DNA of 64,000 nucleotides from Flavobacterium piscisymbiosum (GTDB lineage: Bacteria > Bacteroidota > Bacteroidia > Flavobacteriales > Flavobacteriaceae), in assembly GCF_020905295.1 (NCBI RefSeq), contig NZ_JAJJMM010000001.1, positions 2,790,001 through 2,854,000 of the forward strand. The letters run 5' to 3'. The translations under genes and the position numbers were made by a program. Shown here one piece after another: positions 34,817 to 43,317 of this stretch (position 1 is the first letter of the stretch; each line of letters begins with the position of its first letter). Below the pieces are notes generated by a model. The model worked only from the letters and a program-made list of their open reading frames with translations, searched no databases and was not told the DNA's origin.

Positions 34817-36103
34817 TTGAGAGTTTCTATTCATAAACATATTTCAAATCCAGAGCATTTTAAACAACAACTTTTAAGCTGGTCGCAGCAATTTCGCGAG
34901 GTCATTTTTCTGGATAGTAATTCGTATCCGCAAGAATATTCCAGTTTTGATTGCGTGTTGGCTGTGGATGCTTTTACATCTTTAAAAACCGATTTTCATA
35001 ATGCTTTCGAGGATTTAAAACAATATCAGCAAACGACCAAAGACTGGCTTTTTGGTTATCTTACTTATGATTTAAAAAATGATGTTGAACCGTTAAAATC
35101 TTCTAATTTTGATGGTTTAGATTTTCCGGATTTGTTTTTCTTTCAACCAAAAAAAATATTTTTATTGAAAGAAAATCAATTAGAAATACAGTATTTATTG
35201 CTTTGTGATGATGAGGTTGAAGATGATTTTGAGGAAATAGTTAAAAGTAATGATGAGCCGTTTGTTACACTGAGCGGATTCGAAGTGGAGCAACGAATTT
35301 CAAAAGAATTTTATATCGAAAAAGTAACAAAAATGCTGCATCACATTCACGTAGGTGATATGTACGAAGCGAATTTTTGTATGGAATTTTATGCTGAAAA
35401 TGCAGTTATAAATCCGCTTGAAAAATTTCAGAAACTAAATGGTATTTCGCAAGCACCGTTTTCTGTTTTCTTTAAAAATAATAAACAATTTTTACTTTCT
35501 GCTTCGCCTGAAAGATATTTAAAAAGAGTAGGAGAGACTTTGATTTCGCAACCTATAAAAGGAACTTCAAAACGATTTTTAGATCCTGTTGAAGATGAAA
35601 AATCAAAACAATTTCTGGAATCAGATTCAAAAGAACGTGCTGAGAATATCATGATAACCGATTTGGTACGAAATGATTTATCACACACAGCGCAAAAAGG
35701 TTCGGTTGAGGTTGTAGAACTTTGTAAAATCTATTCGTTTTTGCAAGTACATCAAATGATTTCTACGATAACTTCAAAATTAGATCCGCAATATTCGCCA
35801 ATCGATGTTTTAAAAACCACTTTCCCAATGGGAAGTATGACGGGTGCTCCAAAGATTTCGGTGATGAATATTATCGAAAATCTCGAAGAAACCAAACGCG
35901 GTTTGTATAGCGGATCAATTGGATATTTTACTCCCGAAGGCGATTTTGATTTTAATGTCGTTATCAGAAGTATTTTGTACAATCAGGAGAATCAATACGT
36001 TTCGTTTTCTGTAGGAAGCGCGATTACAGCACAATCAATCCCTGAAAAAGAATACGAAGAATGTTTGTTGAAGGCGAAAGCGATGCATGAAGTTTTAAGA
36101 TAA
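34817..36103 (+). CDS. pabB: Aminodeoxychorismate synthase component I
   Basis: Chorismate-binding enzyme of folate synthesis that makes 4-amino-4-deoxychorismate with a glutamine amidotransferase partner. The lysine in QPIKGTSKRF is the PabB-type residue; anthranilate synthases have PIAGT. Other family motifs are ENIMITDLVRNDLSHTAQKGSV, FPMGSMTGAPKISVMNIIE and YSGSIGYFTPEGDFDFNVVIR. I prefer the TTG at 34817 (LRVSIHKHISNPEHF). A TTG at 34793 would add eight residues but overlaps a TAATTTTG box (34787-34794). No pabA lies nearby, so the partner is elsewhere. Confidence 0.92.
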   Translation: MRVSIHKHISNPEHFKQQLLSWSQQFREVIFLDSNSYPQEYSSFDCVLAVDAFTSLKTDFHNAFEDLKQYQQTTKDWLFGYLTYDLKNDVEPLKSSNFDGLDFPDLFFFQPKKIFLLKENQLEIQYLLLCDDEVEDDFEEIVKSNDEPFVTLSGFEVEQRISKEFYIEKVTKMLHHIHVGDMYEANFCMEFYAENAVINPLEKFQKLNGISQAPFSVFFKNNKQFLLSASPERYLKRVGETLISQPIKGTSKRFLDPVEDEKSKQFLESDSKERAENIMITDLVRNDLSHTAQKGSVEVVELCKIYSFLQVHQMISTITSKLDPQYSPIDVLKTTFPMGSMTGAPKISVMNIIENLEETKRGLYSGSIGYFTPEGDFDFNVVIRSILYNQENQYVSFSVGSAITAQSIPEKEYEECLLKAKAMHEVLR

Positions 36104-36445
36104 AAAGGGTTGCCACGAATTTCACGAATTAGCACGAATTTTTATAAAGTAATTGCATAATTAAAACATATAGTAATTAAGGATTATAATATTTTTTTTT
36201 CACGCAGATTTGGCAGATTTAAACAGATTTAATTTTGATTTAGTTATGAAAGAAATCTGTGCGCATCTGCTTAAATCTTTTTAAATCTGCGAGAAATTGA
36301 TATAAAAAAATCATTTTAATCCTTTAATCTGTAGCCAAAAAATGAAATCTGCGTGAAAAAATAATTCGCGCTAATTCGCGCCAAAAAACAAACGCTTAAC
36401 ATTTCATTTAAAAATAGATCGAATTTAATTTTTTACATTTATCGA
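36104..36445. repeat. Gene-free stretch with long-hairpin repeat
   Basis: Third clear copy of the TTTCACGCAGATTTGGCAGA / GCTTAAATC...AATCTGCG inverted repeat, at about 36198-36297. Shorter relatives flank it (CACGAATTTCACGAATTAGC near 36113). No gene was seen. Confidence 0.65.
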
Positions 36446-37765
36446 ATGTTTTCAAAATTTCAAAATCATATCGTTTCAAGATTTCCATTTCTGGAAGATC
36501 AAAAATTATTTCTTGCTGTTAGCGGAGGATTGGACAGTATGGTTTTATTGCATGTAATGAAGCAATTGCCTTATGAAATTGCGGTTTTGCATTGCAATTT
36601 TCAGCTTCGCGGATTAGAAAGTTTTGGCGATCAAAATTTCATTCAGGAATATTGTGATCAAAATAATATTCCTATTTACACCACACAATTCGATACCGAA
36701 GCTTTCGCTAAAGATTATAAATTATCGACGCAAGTTGCAGCACGTGAATTGCGTTACAGTTGGTTTTACGAACTTTTAGAAAAGGAGAATTTCGATTATA
36801 TCTTAACCGCACATCATGCTGATGATAATCTGGAAACCTTTATTATCAACCTGACGCGCGGAACAGGACTAGAAGGATTAACGGGAATTCCGGAACAAAA
36901 CGATCGAATTATTCGTCCGCTTTTGCCATTTTCGAGAGAAGAAATCCTGAAATATGCAGAGGATAATACTATAGAATGGCGGGAAGACAGCAGCAATGCA
37001 TCAAATAAATATCTTCGAAATAAGATTCGCCACGATTTGGTTCCGATGCTCAAAGAAATCAATCCTAATTTTTTGAGTGCTTTCCAGAAAACACAATCGT
37101 ATTTGCAGGAATCGCAGGAAATGGTCGAAGATGCTTCGATAATGATTTATCAGCAAGTTGCGAAAGAGGAAGGTGATGATATTCATTTCGATCTCAATCA
37201 GCTTAAAAAATTACCCAATTATAAATCGTATTTGTACCAATGGCTTAATGAATTTGGCTTTTTGGCCTGGAATGATATTTATGATTTGGTTGATGGGCAA
37301 TCTGGAAAACAAGTACTTTCGGCAGAATTTCGCTTATTGAAAAACAGAGATACTTTGATTTTAAGTCCAATTTCTGAAATGTCAGAAAAGGAAGAATTTG
37401 AGATTACTGCAAACGATACAGAAGTTAATTTTCCCTTAAAATTGAGGCTTTGTAATGTAAGTCACATAACAATAGATTCAAATAAGGCTATATTTGTCGA
37501 CGCTGAAAAAATCCAATTTCCGCTTGTTTTACGTAAATGGAATGAAGGAGATGTTTTTCAGCCTTTTGGGATGAACGGAAAATCGAAAAAAGTGAGTAAA
37601 CTTTTTAAAGATGAAAAATTATCGTTGATCGAAAAAGAGAAAACATGGATTTTGTCTTCAGATAATCAGATTGTCTGGGTTGTTGGAATCAGACAGGATG
37701 AACGTTTTAAAATTGAAAATACCACAAATAAAATACTTAAAATAGAATTACATAATGAACTTTAA
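36446..37765 (+). CDS. tilS: tRNA(Ile)-lysidine synthetase
   Basis: Enzyme that converts C34 of tRNA-Ile(CAU) to lysidine, essential for reading AUA. At 439 residues it is full length. The PP-loop motif AVSGGLDSMVLLHVM is at about 26-40. HCNFQLRGLESFGD and TAHHADDNLETFIINLTRGTGLEGLTGI follow, then the TilS C-terminal domain with VLRKWNEGDVFQPFGMNGKSKKVSKLFKDEK (quoted in part). It overlaps the dsbD region, where an ATG at 37755 lies inside the tilS end. Confidence 0.96.
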   Translation: MFSKFQNHIVSRFPFLEDQKLFLAVSGGLDSMVLLHVMKQLPYEIAVLHCNFQLRGLESFGDQNFIQEYCDQNNIPIYTTQFDTEAFAKDYKLSTQVAARELRYSWFYELLEKENFDYILTAHHADDNLETFIINLTRGTGLEGLTGIPEQNDRIIRPLLPFSREEILKYAEDNTIEWREDSSNASNKYLRNKIRHDLVPMLKEINPNFLSAFQKTQSYLQESQEMVEDASIMIYQQVAKEEGDDIHFDLNQLKKLPNYKSYLYQWLNEFGFLAWNDIYDLVDGQSGKQVLSAEFRLLKNRDTLILSPISEMSEKEEFEITANDTEVNFPLKLRLCNVSHITIDSNKAIFVDAEKIQFPLVLRKWNEGDVFQPFGMNGKSKKVSKLFKDEKLSLIEKEKTWILSSDNQIVWVVGIRQDERFKIENTTNKILKIELHNEL

Positions 37766-37784
37766 TCAATACGATCAAACGATA

Positions 37785-39848
37785 ATGTCGAAAAGTGTTT
37801 GGAATAAAATCATCATATTTTTCCTGTTTTTTGCTTTTGCAAAAGGAAATGCGCAAATCCTGGAACCAGTAAAATGGACTTCAAAAATTGAAAAGAAATC
37901 AGGAAATAATGCTGTTTTAATTTTTGATGGAACAATAGAAAAAGACTGGCACATGTATTCGCAATTTACGCCTGATGGTGGACCGCTTGCGTTGGAAATT
38001 GCATTTAAAAATCAAAAAGGAAATTATACTTTAGTTGGTAAAGCGAAAGAAGGAAAAACAAGAACGGCTTTTAATGATGTTTTTGGCGTAAACGAAACTT
38101 TCTTTGAAGGTAAAGCACATATCGAACAGGAAATCACCATCATAAATCCGAACTTAAAAACGGTTGATGTTGAGTTTGATTTTCAGGTTTGTAAAGAAGT
38201 TTGTATCAATTCGAATAAAAAATTCTCGATTGCAATTCCGTCAACATTTAAGATGGATGCGGTTGCCAGTGTAGCAGAAGTAAAGAAAGATGAAACTAAA
38301 GTAGAAGGTTTGGCTGTTGATACAGTAAAGCCAACTATTGAACCGGCTAAAACTGAAACTGCAAAAGCAGCTGTTGCTGATGCTTCTGCCGAAGAAGATA
38401 TTCCCGGACCAGCTCCTGCAAGAAGTTTATGGTCGATCTTTTTTATTGCATTTATATCAGGATTCGCAGCGTTGTTAACGCCTTGTGTTTTCCCGATGAT
38501 CCCAATGACAGTAAGTTTCTTTACCAAACAAAGTAAAAGCAGGGCTAAAGGAATTAGAAACGCTATTTTTTATGGACTTTCGATTATTGCTATTTATGTT
38601 ATTTTAGGATTAATTGTCACTAAAATATTTGGTGCAGATGCATTAAATGCTTTGTCTACAGATGTTTGGTTTAACTTAATCTTCTTTATTATATTGATCA
38701 TTTTTGCTACTTCATTTTTGGGAGCTTTCGAAATTATGTTACCAAATTCATGGGGAAATAAAGTAGATCAACAAGCAGACAGAGGCGGAATAATTGGAAT
38801 ATTGTTTATGGCTTTGGCTTTGGCAATTGTTTCGTTTTCTTGTACAGGACCAATTGTAGGAACATTATTGGTTGAAGCGGCTTCAAACGGCGGTATTGCT
38901 CCGGTGATCGGAATGTTAGGTTTCTCTTTAGCATTGGCTTTGCCATTTATGTTATTTGCGATGTTCCCGGGCTGGTTAAATTCTTTGCCAAAATCCGGAG
39001 GATGGCTGAATACTGTAAAAGTAGTTTTAGGATTCTTAGAACTGGCTTTAGCATTTAAATTTTTATCAAATGCCGATTTAGTGCTACAATTGCATTTATT
39101 AGAAAGAGAAGTTTTTATCGCAATTTGGATTGCCATTTTTGCAGCATTGACTTTATATTTATTCGGAAAAATTACTTTACCGCACGATAGTCCGCTACAG
39201 CATATTTCAGTGGGAAGATTGTATTTAGGATTGCTTACATTAGTGTTTACAGTATATTTAATTCCGGGACTTTGGGGAGCACCATTAAAATTAATCAGCG
39301 CTTTCCCGCCACCGCCACAATATAGTGAAAGTCCGTTTGGAGTAGGAGGTTCTGCTAATTCAGGCGGAAGTGCCGAATCTATAAAAGGATTGCCAGACGG
39401 AGCTGAATTAGGACCGCACGGTATTATGGTTTTTCATGATTACGAAGATGGACTAGCGTATGCAAAATCAATCAACAAACCGATCATGCTTGATTTTACC
39501 GGTTATGCGTGTGTGAATTGCAGAAAAATGGAAAACAATGTTTGGTCTGAACCAACAATTTTGCCCATCCTGAAAAACGATGTTGTTTTGATTTCTCTGT
39601 ATGTAGATGATAAACGCGAGTTGCCAAAAGAGGAACAATTTGTAACTAAATCTGGCGATAAGATCATTACAGTTGGCGACAAATGGACCGATTTCATGAT
39701 CTCAAAATATAAAACCAATACGCAGCCATTATACATTATTACTGATTTAGAAGGTAAGAATTTAAACACTTCAAAACCAACTATTAGTTATGTAAATGCA
39801 GATGAATATTTGCATTGGCTGAAAGAAGGAATTGGAAATTTTAAATAA
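37785..39848 (+). CDS. dsbD: Thiol:disulfide interchange protein DsbD
   Basis: Transmembrane reductase that moves electrons from cytoplasmic thioredoxin to the periplasm, about 687 residues. A signal peptide (IIIFFLFFAFAKGNAQ) precedes an N-terminal beta domain with the cysteine pair CKEVC. A low-complexity linker follows, then eight spans with the pair cysteines in LLTPCVFPMIPMTVSFF and VSFSCTGPIVGTLL. The C-terminal thioredoxin domain has GYACVNCRKMENNVW. I chose the ATG at 37785 (MSKSVWNK), 20 bases after tilS; the ATG at 37755 would overlap tilS and lengthen the signal region. Reduced periplasmic thiols also serve heme attachment. Confidence 0.93.
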   Translation: MSKSVWNKIIIFFLFFAFAKGNAQILEPVKWTSKIEKKSGNNAVLIFDGTIEKDWHMYSQFTPDGGPLALEIAFKNQKGNYTLVGKAKEGKTRTAFNDVFGVNETFFEGKAHIEQEITIINPNLKTVDVEFDFQVCKEVCINSNKKFSIAIPSTFKMDAVASVAEVKKDETKVEGLAVDTVKPTIEPAKTETAKAAVADASAEEDIPGPAPARSLWSIFFIAFISGFAALLTPCVFPMIPMTVSFFTKQSKSRAKGIRNAIFYGLSIIAIYVILGLIVTKIFGADALNALSTDVWFNLIFFIILIIFATSFLGAFEIMLPNSWGNKVDQQADRGGIIGILFMALALAIVSFSCTGPIVGTLLVEAASNGGIAPVIGMLGFSLALALPFMLFAMFPGWLNSLPKSGGWLNTVKVVLGFLELALAFKFLSNADLVLQLHLLEREVFIAIWIAIFAALTLYLFGKITLPHDSPLQHISVGRLYLGLLTLVFTVYLIPGLWGAPLKLISAFPPPPQYSESPFGVGGSANSGGSAESIKGLPDGAELGPHGIMVFHDYEDGLAYAKSINKPIMLDFTGYACVNCRKMENNVWSEPTILPILKNDVVLISLYVDDKRELPKEEQFVTKSGDKIITVGDKWTDFMISKYKTNTQPLYIITDLEGKNLNTSKPTISYVNADEYLHWLKEGIGNFK

Positions 39849-39959
39849 TCTTTTTTTAAAGAAGATAGAATATAGACAATAGAATAAAGAAGTTGGGGAA
39901 TCTAAAATCTGAATTCTAAAATCTAAAATTATAATAATAAGGTTGAATTAATTCAAAAT

Positions 39960-39999
39960 AAAAAGCACTCTGGGTAAAGAACTTAGAGTGCTTTTTTTG
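39960..39999 (+). terminator. Terminator of dsbD
   Basis: Arms AAAAGCACTCT and AGAGTGCTTTT, then seven T. Confidence 0.85.
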
Positions 40000-40029
40000 T
40001 TTTTAGGAATGATGAAAATAGTTTTTTTC

Positions 40030-40121
40030 AGGAGCTAATCCCGCTATCCGTTCCAATCTTTTGTGCCTCCCGAAGCCTCGGGATCGGCACAAAAGGATTT
40101 CCACTACTATCGGGGCTAGGA
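40030..40121 (+). repeat. Structured intergenic repeat, copy C
   Basis: AGGAGCTAATCCCGCTATCC, CGTTCCAAT, a longer hairpin (CTTTTGTGCC plus TCCCGAAGCCTCGGGA tip, closing with GGCACAAAAGG), then ATTTCCACTACTATCGGGGC. The tip adds its own short stem that the other copies lack. Confidence 0.75.
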
Positions 40122-40237
40122 CAAACAGTATGGATAATTGATATTTATAAAAGAGAAATGAGATTTTTTTGTCATTTTTAGAGTCTATCTTCTATTCTCT
40201 TTATTCTATTTTTTATCCTCTATAATCTAAGAAAAGC

Positions 40238-40273
40238 AAAAAGCACTCTAAGTCAGACTCAGAGCGCTTTTTT
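40238..40273 (-). terminator. Terminator of amt
   Basis: Arms AAAAAGCACTCT and AGAGCGCTTTTT (one G-T pair). T-runs on both strands allow bidirectional action. Confidence 0.75.
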
Positions 40274-40312
40274 AATTTTGGTTAGGTTTTGGTTTTGGTT
40301 TTGGTTTGTTTT

Positions 40313-41629
40313 TTATAAAAATTCTCCGTGTTGAGAAATGTCTAATCCTAATTCTTCTTTTTCTTCAGTAACTCTTAGAGGTGTAATTTTATTTACAACA
40401 AAGAATAAGATGTAAGAACCTACGAAAGCGAAGATTGAAACGATTACTAAAGCTGTTAATTGGTTGATGAATAAAGTTGGAGTTCCAAAGATCAAACCTT
40501 GATTATCTCCAACAGCAGGGTTAATTGCTTTAGAAGCAAAAACTCCTGTTAACAACATTCCTACCATACCACCAACACCGTGGCAAGCAAAAACGTCTAA
40601 TGCGTCATCAATTTTACCTTTAGGGAATTTGCTTACTACAAGGTTACTAACGATTGCAGAGAAAGCTCCGATAAAAATAGCGTGAGGAATACTAACGAAA
40701 CCTGCGGCAGGTGTAATAGCAACAAGGCCTACCACAGCTCCGATACACGCACCAAGTGCAGATAATTTGTGTCCTATGATTTTGTCAAGGAAAACCCATG
40801 CCATAGCAGCTGCAGCAGCTGCAACAGTTGTAGTTCCTAAAGCCTGAACAGCCAAGCCGTTTGCTCCAAGTGCAGAACCTGCGTTGAAACCAAACCATCC
40901 GAACCAAAGTAAACCTGTACCTAATAATACGTAAGTAATTCTGGCAGGATTCACTTTTTGAATTTTTCTTTTTCCTAGGAAGATTGCTCCGGCCAATGCA
41001 GCCCAACCAGCACTCATATGCACAACTGTTCCTCCGGCGAAATCTAATACTCCCATTTTAAAGAAAACTCCATCAGGATGCCATGTCATGTGTGCTAAAG
41101 GAGCGTATATAAGTAAGATGAATAAAACCATGAATAATAAGTATGCCCAGAAACGTACACGCTCTGCAAATGCACCAGTGATTAATGCAGGTGTGATGAT
41201 AGCAAACTTTGCCTGAAACAATGCGAATAACATAAACGGAATAGTTGGGGCAAGACTCCATGCAGTGTTAGTACCAACACCTTCAAAGAATAAATTAGTA
41301 GATGGATTTCCGATGATTCCTCCAATAGTAGGACCAAAAGCCAATCCGAAAGCAACAACAACCCATAAAATAGTAACAATTACCATTGCCATGAAACTTT
41401 GAAGCATTGTACTGATAACGTTTTTCTTACCTACCATTCCTCCGTAGAAAAATCCTAGTCCTGGTGTCATAAGCAATACAAATGCAGTTGCTACGATCAT
41501 CCAAGCTGTATCTCCTGTGTCAAACTTTACAGCCTCTGCCGGAATAGGATTATCAGACAGGATAAAGTTGGATATAAAGGTTAGTACCAAAATAGTGATA
41601 AGGATCACACTTAAAATAATTTTTCGCAT
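40313..41629 (-). CDS. amt: Ammonium transporter Amt
   Basis: Ammonium channel of the Amt/Mep/Rh family, 438 residues. A signal-like first segment precedes about 11 spans. Landmarks are DTAWMIVATAFVLLMTPGLGFFYGG, AFGLAFGPTIGGIIGNP, GALAERVRF-type region GAFAERVRFWAY, the pore His in VLDFAGGTVVHMSAGWAALAGAI, and HGVGGMVGMLLTG. It is likely to take up ammonium under nitrogen limitation. No glnK (P-II) gene sits next to it, which is unusual. Ammonium made by NrfA in this window is released in the periplasm and could also be taken up. Confidence 0.96.
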   Translation of the reverse strand: MRKIILSVILITILVLTFISNFILSDNPIPAEAVKFDTGDTAWMIVATAFVLLMTPGLGFFYGGMVGKKNVISTMLQSFMAMVIVTILWVVVAFGLAFGPTIGGIIGNPSTNLFFEGVGTNTAWSLAPTIPFMLFALFQAKFAIITPALITGAFAERVRFWAYLLFMVLFILLIYAPLAHMTWHPDGVFFKMGVLDFAGGTVVHMSAGWAALAGAIFLGKRKIQKVNPARITYVLLGTGLLWFGWFGFNAGSALGANGLAVQALGTTTVAAAAAAMAWVFLDKIIGHKLSALGACIGAVVGLVAITPAAGFVSIPHAIFIGAFSAIVSNLVVSKFPKGKIDDALDVFACHGVGGMVGMLLTGVFASKAINPAVGDNQGLIFGTPTLFINQLTALVIVSIFAFVGSYILFFVVNKITPLRVTEEKEELGLDISQHGEFL

Positions 41630-41969
41630 AGTTATTTAGTTTTAAATTTTTTATAAAAGTATAAAATCAATCGACACCCCTATAAAAAATAGAGTCAGAT
41701 GTTTAATTTTTGTTAATTTTAGAATTTAACCCCCTGTATTTTGCATGTATTTGTTAAAATCAACTTAAAATTTATAATTTATTAATGAGAAACATCAAAA
41801 TTTACCTCTGGGAAGCTTTTGTTAACAGAAAAATGAAAGAATAATTTTAAATTTAAGAGTAATTATGTTCAACTATTTAAAGATTTGATCAGAATGATGA
41901 TAATTTTAAATAAAAAAGGCATCAAATGAATTGCTCAAATGATGCCTTTTTTTATAGAAAAGAGTTTAC
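41630..41969. other. Intergenic region upstream of amt
   Basis: AT-rich leader of amt plus the terminator of the amidohydrolase pair at 41912-41953. No gene, and no clear nitrogen-control site, could be seen. Confidence 0.5.
41912..41953 (-). terminator. Terminator of the amidohydrolase pair
   Basis: Arms AAAAAAAGGCATCATTTGA and TCAAATGATGCCTTTTTT-like sequence on the minus strand, perfect over about 12 bases, ending in T. Confidence 0.85.
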
Positions 41970-43277
41970 TTATTTCTGGTTGTACTTTGCTTTGAATTTA
42001 TCGTTTAATTTGGTTTGAAAAGTTTCTAAATTAATTGATCTTCCCTGAATGAAAGCCGTCGTTAATTTATTTGTTTTCATATCAAGTGCATCACCTTCAG
42101 ATATAAATAACGTTGCATCTTTCCCGGTTTCTAATGTACCGCAAGTAGCATCGATACCTAATAATTTGGCTGTATTTGAAGTAATAAGCTGTAATGCTTT
42201 TTCTTTGTCCAGACCAAAAGCTGCGCAGGTTCCTGCCAGGAACGGAAGGTTTCTTACGCTCATACGTTCGTGATCTCCGCTATTTTCAAGTCCTACTACA
42301 ATACCTTTATCAGTAAGTATTTTAGCCATTTTGTACGGAAGATTTACATCCTGGTCGTCACTTGTTGGCATATCGTGAACACGTCTTAGTAAAACACCTA
42401 CATTGTATTTTTGCAATACATCAGTCGATTTGTGAGCTTCGAATCCTCCAACAATAACAATTTTTTTAATCTGATTGTCAACGGCTAATTGTATGGCATC
42501 TACAATTTGTTTTTCTTCATCTGCATGAATATAAAGCGTTTGAGTTCCGTCAAAAAGCCCTTTTGTAGCTTCAAGAACTACATTTCTTTCTTTTGCAGGC
42601 GCTTGGTTGTATGTTTTTGAGTTGATTAAAAACGCAGCGATTTCTTCGACCTGTTTAGGGTAATCTTTGTTGGCTTCGATTATTCCGGGTTCAAACCAAG
42701 ATCCTGATCTTTTAAAGTTGGATGGAAAATTAAGATGAATCCCGTCGTTCTCTTTTAAGATAGCATCTTGCCAGCTCCAGGCATCCAATTGTACTACTGA
42801 AGAAGTTCCTGAAATTCTGCCTCCACGCGGAGCAATCTGAGCAATTAAAACACCATTTGGACGAACCGTTTCTACTACTTTCGATTCTGAGTTATAAGCA
42901 ATAATACTTCTCACATTCGGGTTAAAACTACCAATTTCTTCCTGATCGTCTGATGATTTTACAGCATCAATTTCTACCAAACCCAGTGTTGCATTAGGAA
43001 CAATAAATCCCGGGTAAACGTGTTTTCCAGCGGCATCTATAGTAGTATCATAGGCATTAGCAGCAAGTCTTATGGTTGTAGCATCGGCTACTAAAGTAAT
43101 TTTTCCGTCTTTAAAACCAATCGCACTGTTTTGAATAACAGTTCCGTTACCTAAATGTGCAGTGGCATTTAAAATTAAAACCGATTTAGTTTGTTTTGGT
43201 GCCGGTATTTGTTGTGCTTTTATTTGTACCGAAGCACAAACTGCGAGCAGCATTATATATATGTTTTTATGTATCAT
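41970..43277 (-). CDS. Secreted amidohydrolase family protein
   Basis: Exported protein of 435 residues with signal peptide (IYIMLLAVCASVQIKAQ). The amidohydrolase fold shows a beta-sandwich rim: ILNATAHLGNGTVIQNSAIG, and VIDAAGKHVYPG-like DAAGKHVYPGFIVPNATLGL. It has LGIDATCGTLETGKDATLF at the C-terminus. The usual metal motif HxH after the first barrel strand is replaced (FIVPNATLGLVEID), so the protein may be catalytically altered. It lies 40 bases downstream of the 996-residue paralogue and is probably cotranscribed. Confidence 0.85.
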   Translation of the reverse strand: MIHKNIYIMLLAVCASVQIKAQQIPAPKQTKSVLILNATAHLGNGTVIQNSAIGFKDGKITLVADATTIRLAANAYDTTIDAAGKHVYPGFIVPNATLGLVEIDAVKSSDDQEEIGSFNPNVRSIIAYNSESKVVETVRPNGVLIAQIAPRGGRISGTSSVVQLDAWSWQDAILKENDGIHLNFPSNFKRSGSWFEPGIIEANKDYPKQVEEIAAFLINSKTYNQAPAKERNVVLEATKGLFDGTQTLYIHADEEKQIVDAIQLAVDNQIKKIVIVGGFEAHKSTDVLQKYNVGVLLRRVHDMPTSDDQDVNLPYKMAKILTDKGIVVGLENSGDHERMSVRNLPFLAGTCAAFGLDKEKALQLITSNTAKLLGIDATCGTLETGKDATLFISEGDALDMKTNKLTTAFIQGRSINLETFQTKLNDKFKAKYNQK

Positions 43278-43317
43278 ATTGTCTTTTTTTAATCTTTTCG
43301 AATTTATAACACCTTAA

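Larger units (their letters stand above)
39849..40312. other. Intergenic region with two terminators and structured repeat
   Basis: Between the convergent dsbD and amt genes. It holds the dsbD terminator (39960-39999), structured repeat copy C (40030-40121) and the amt terminator (40238-40273). No gene was seen. Confidence 0.7.

Noticed and set aside
38183..39136. Open frames on the opposite strand of dsbD and amt
   Set aside because: They mirror strongly coding genes, have low-complexity composition and lack any family motif.
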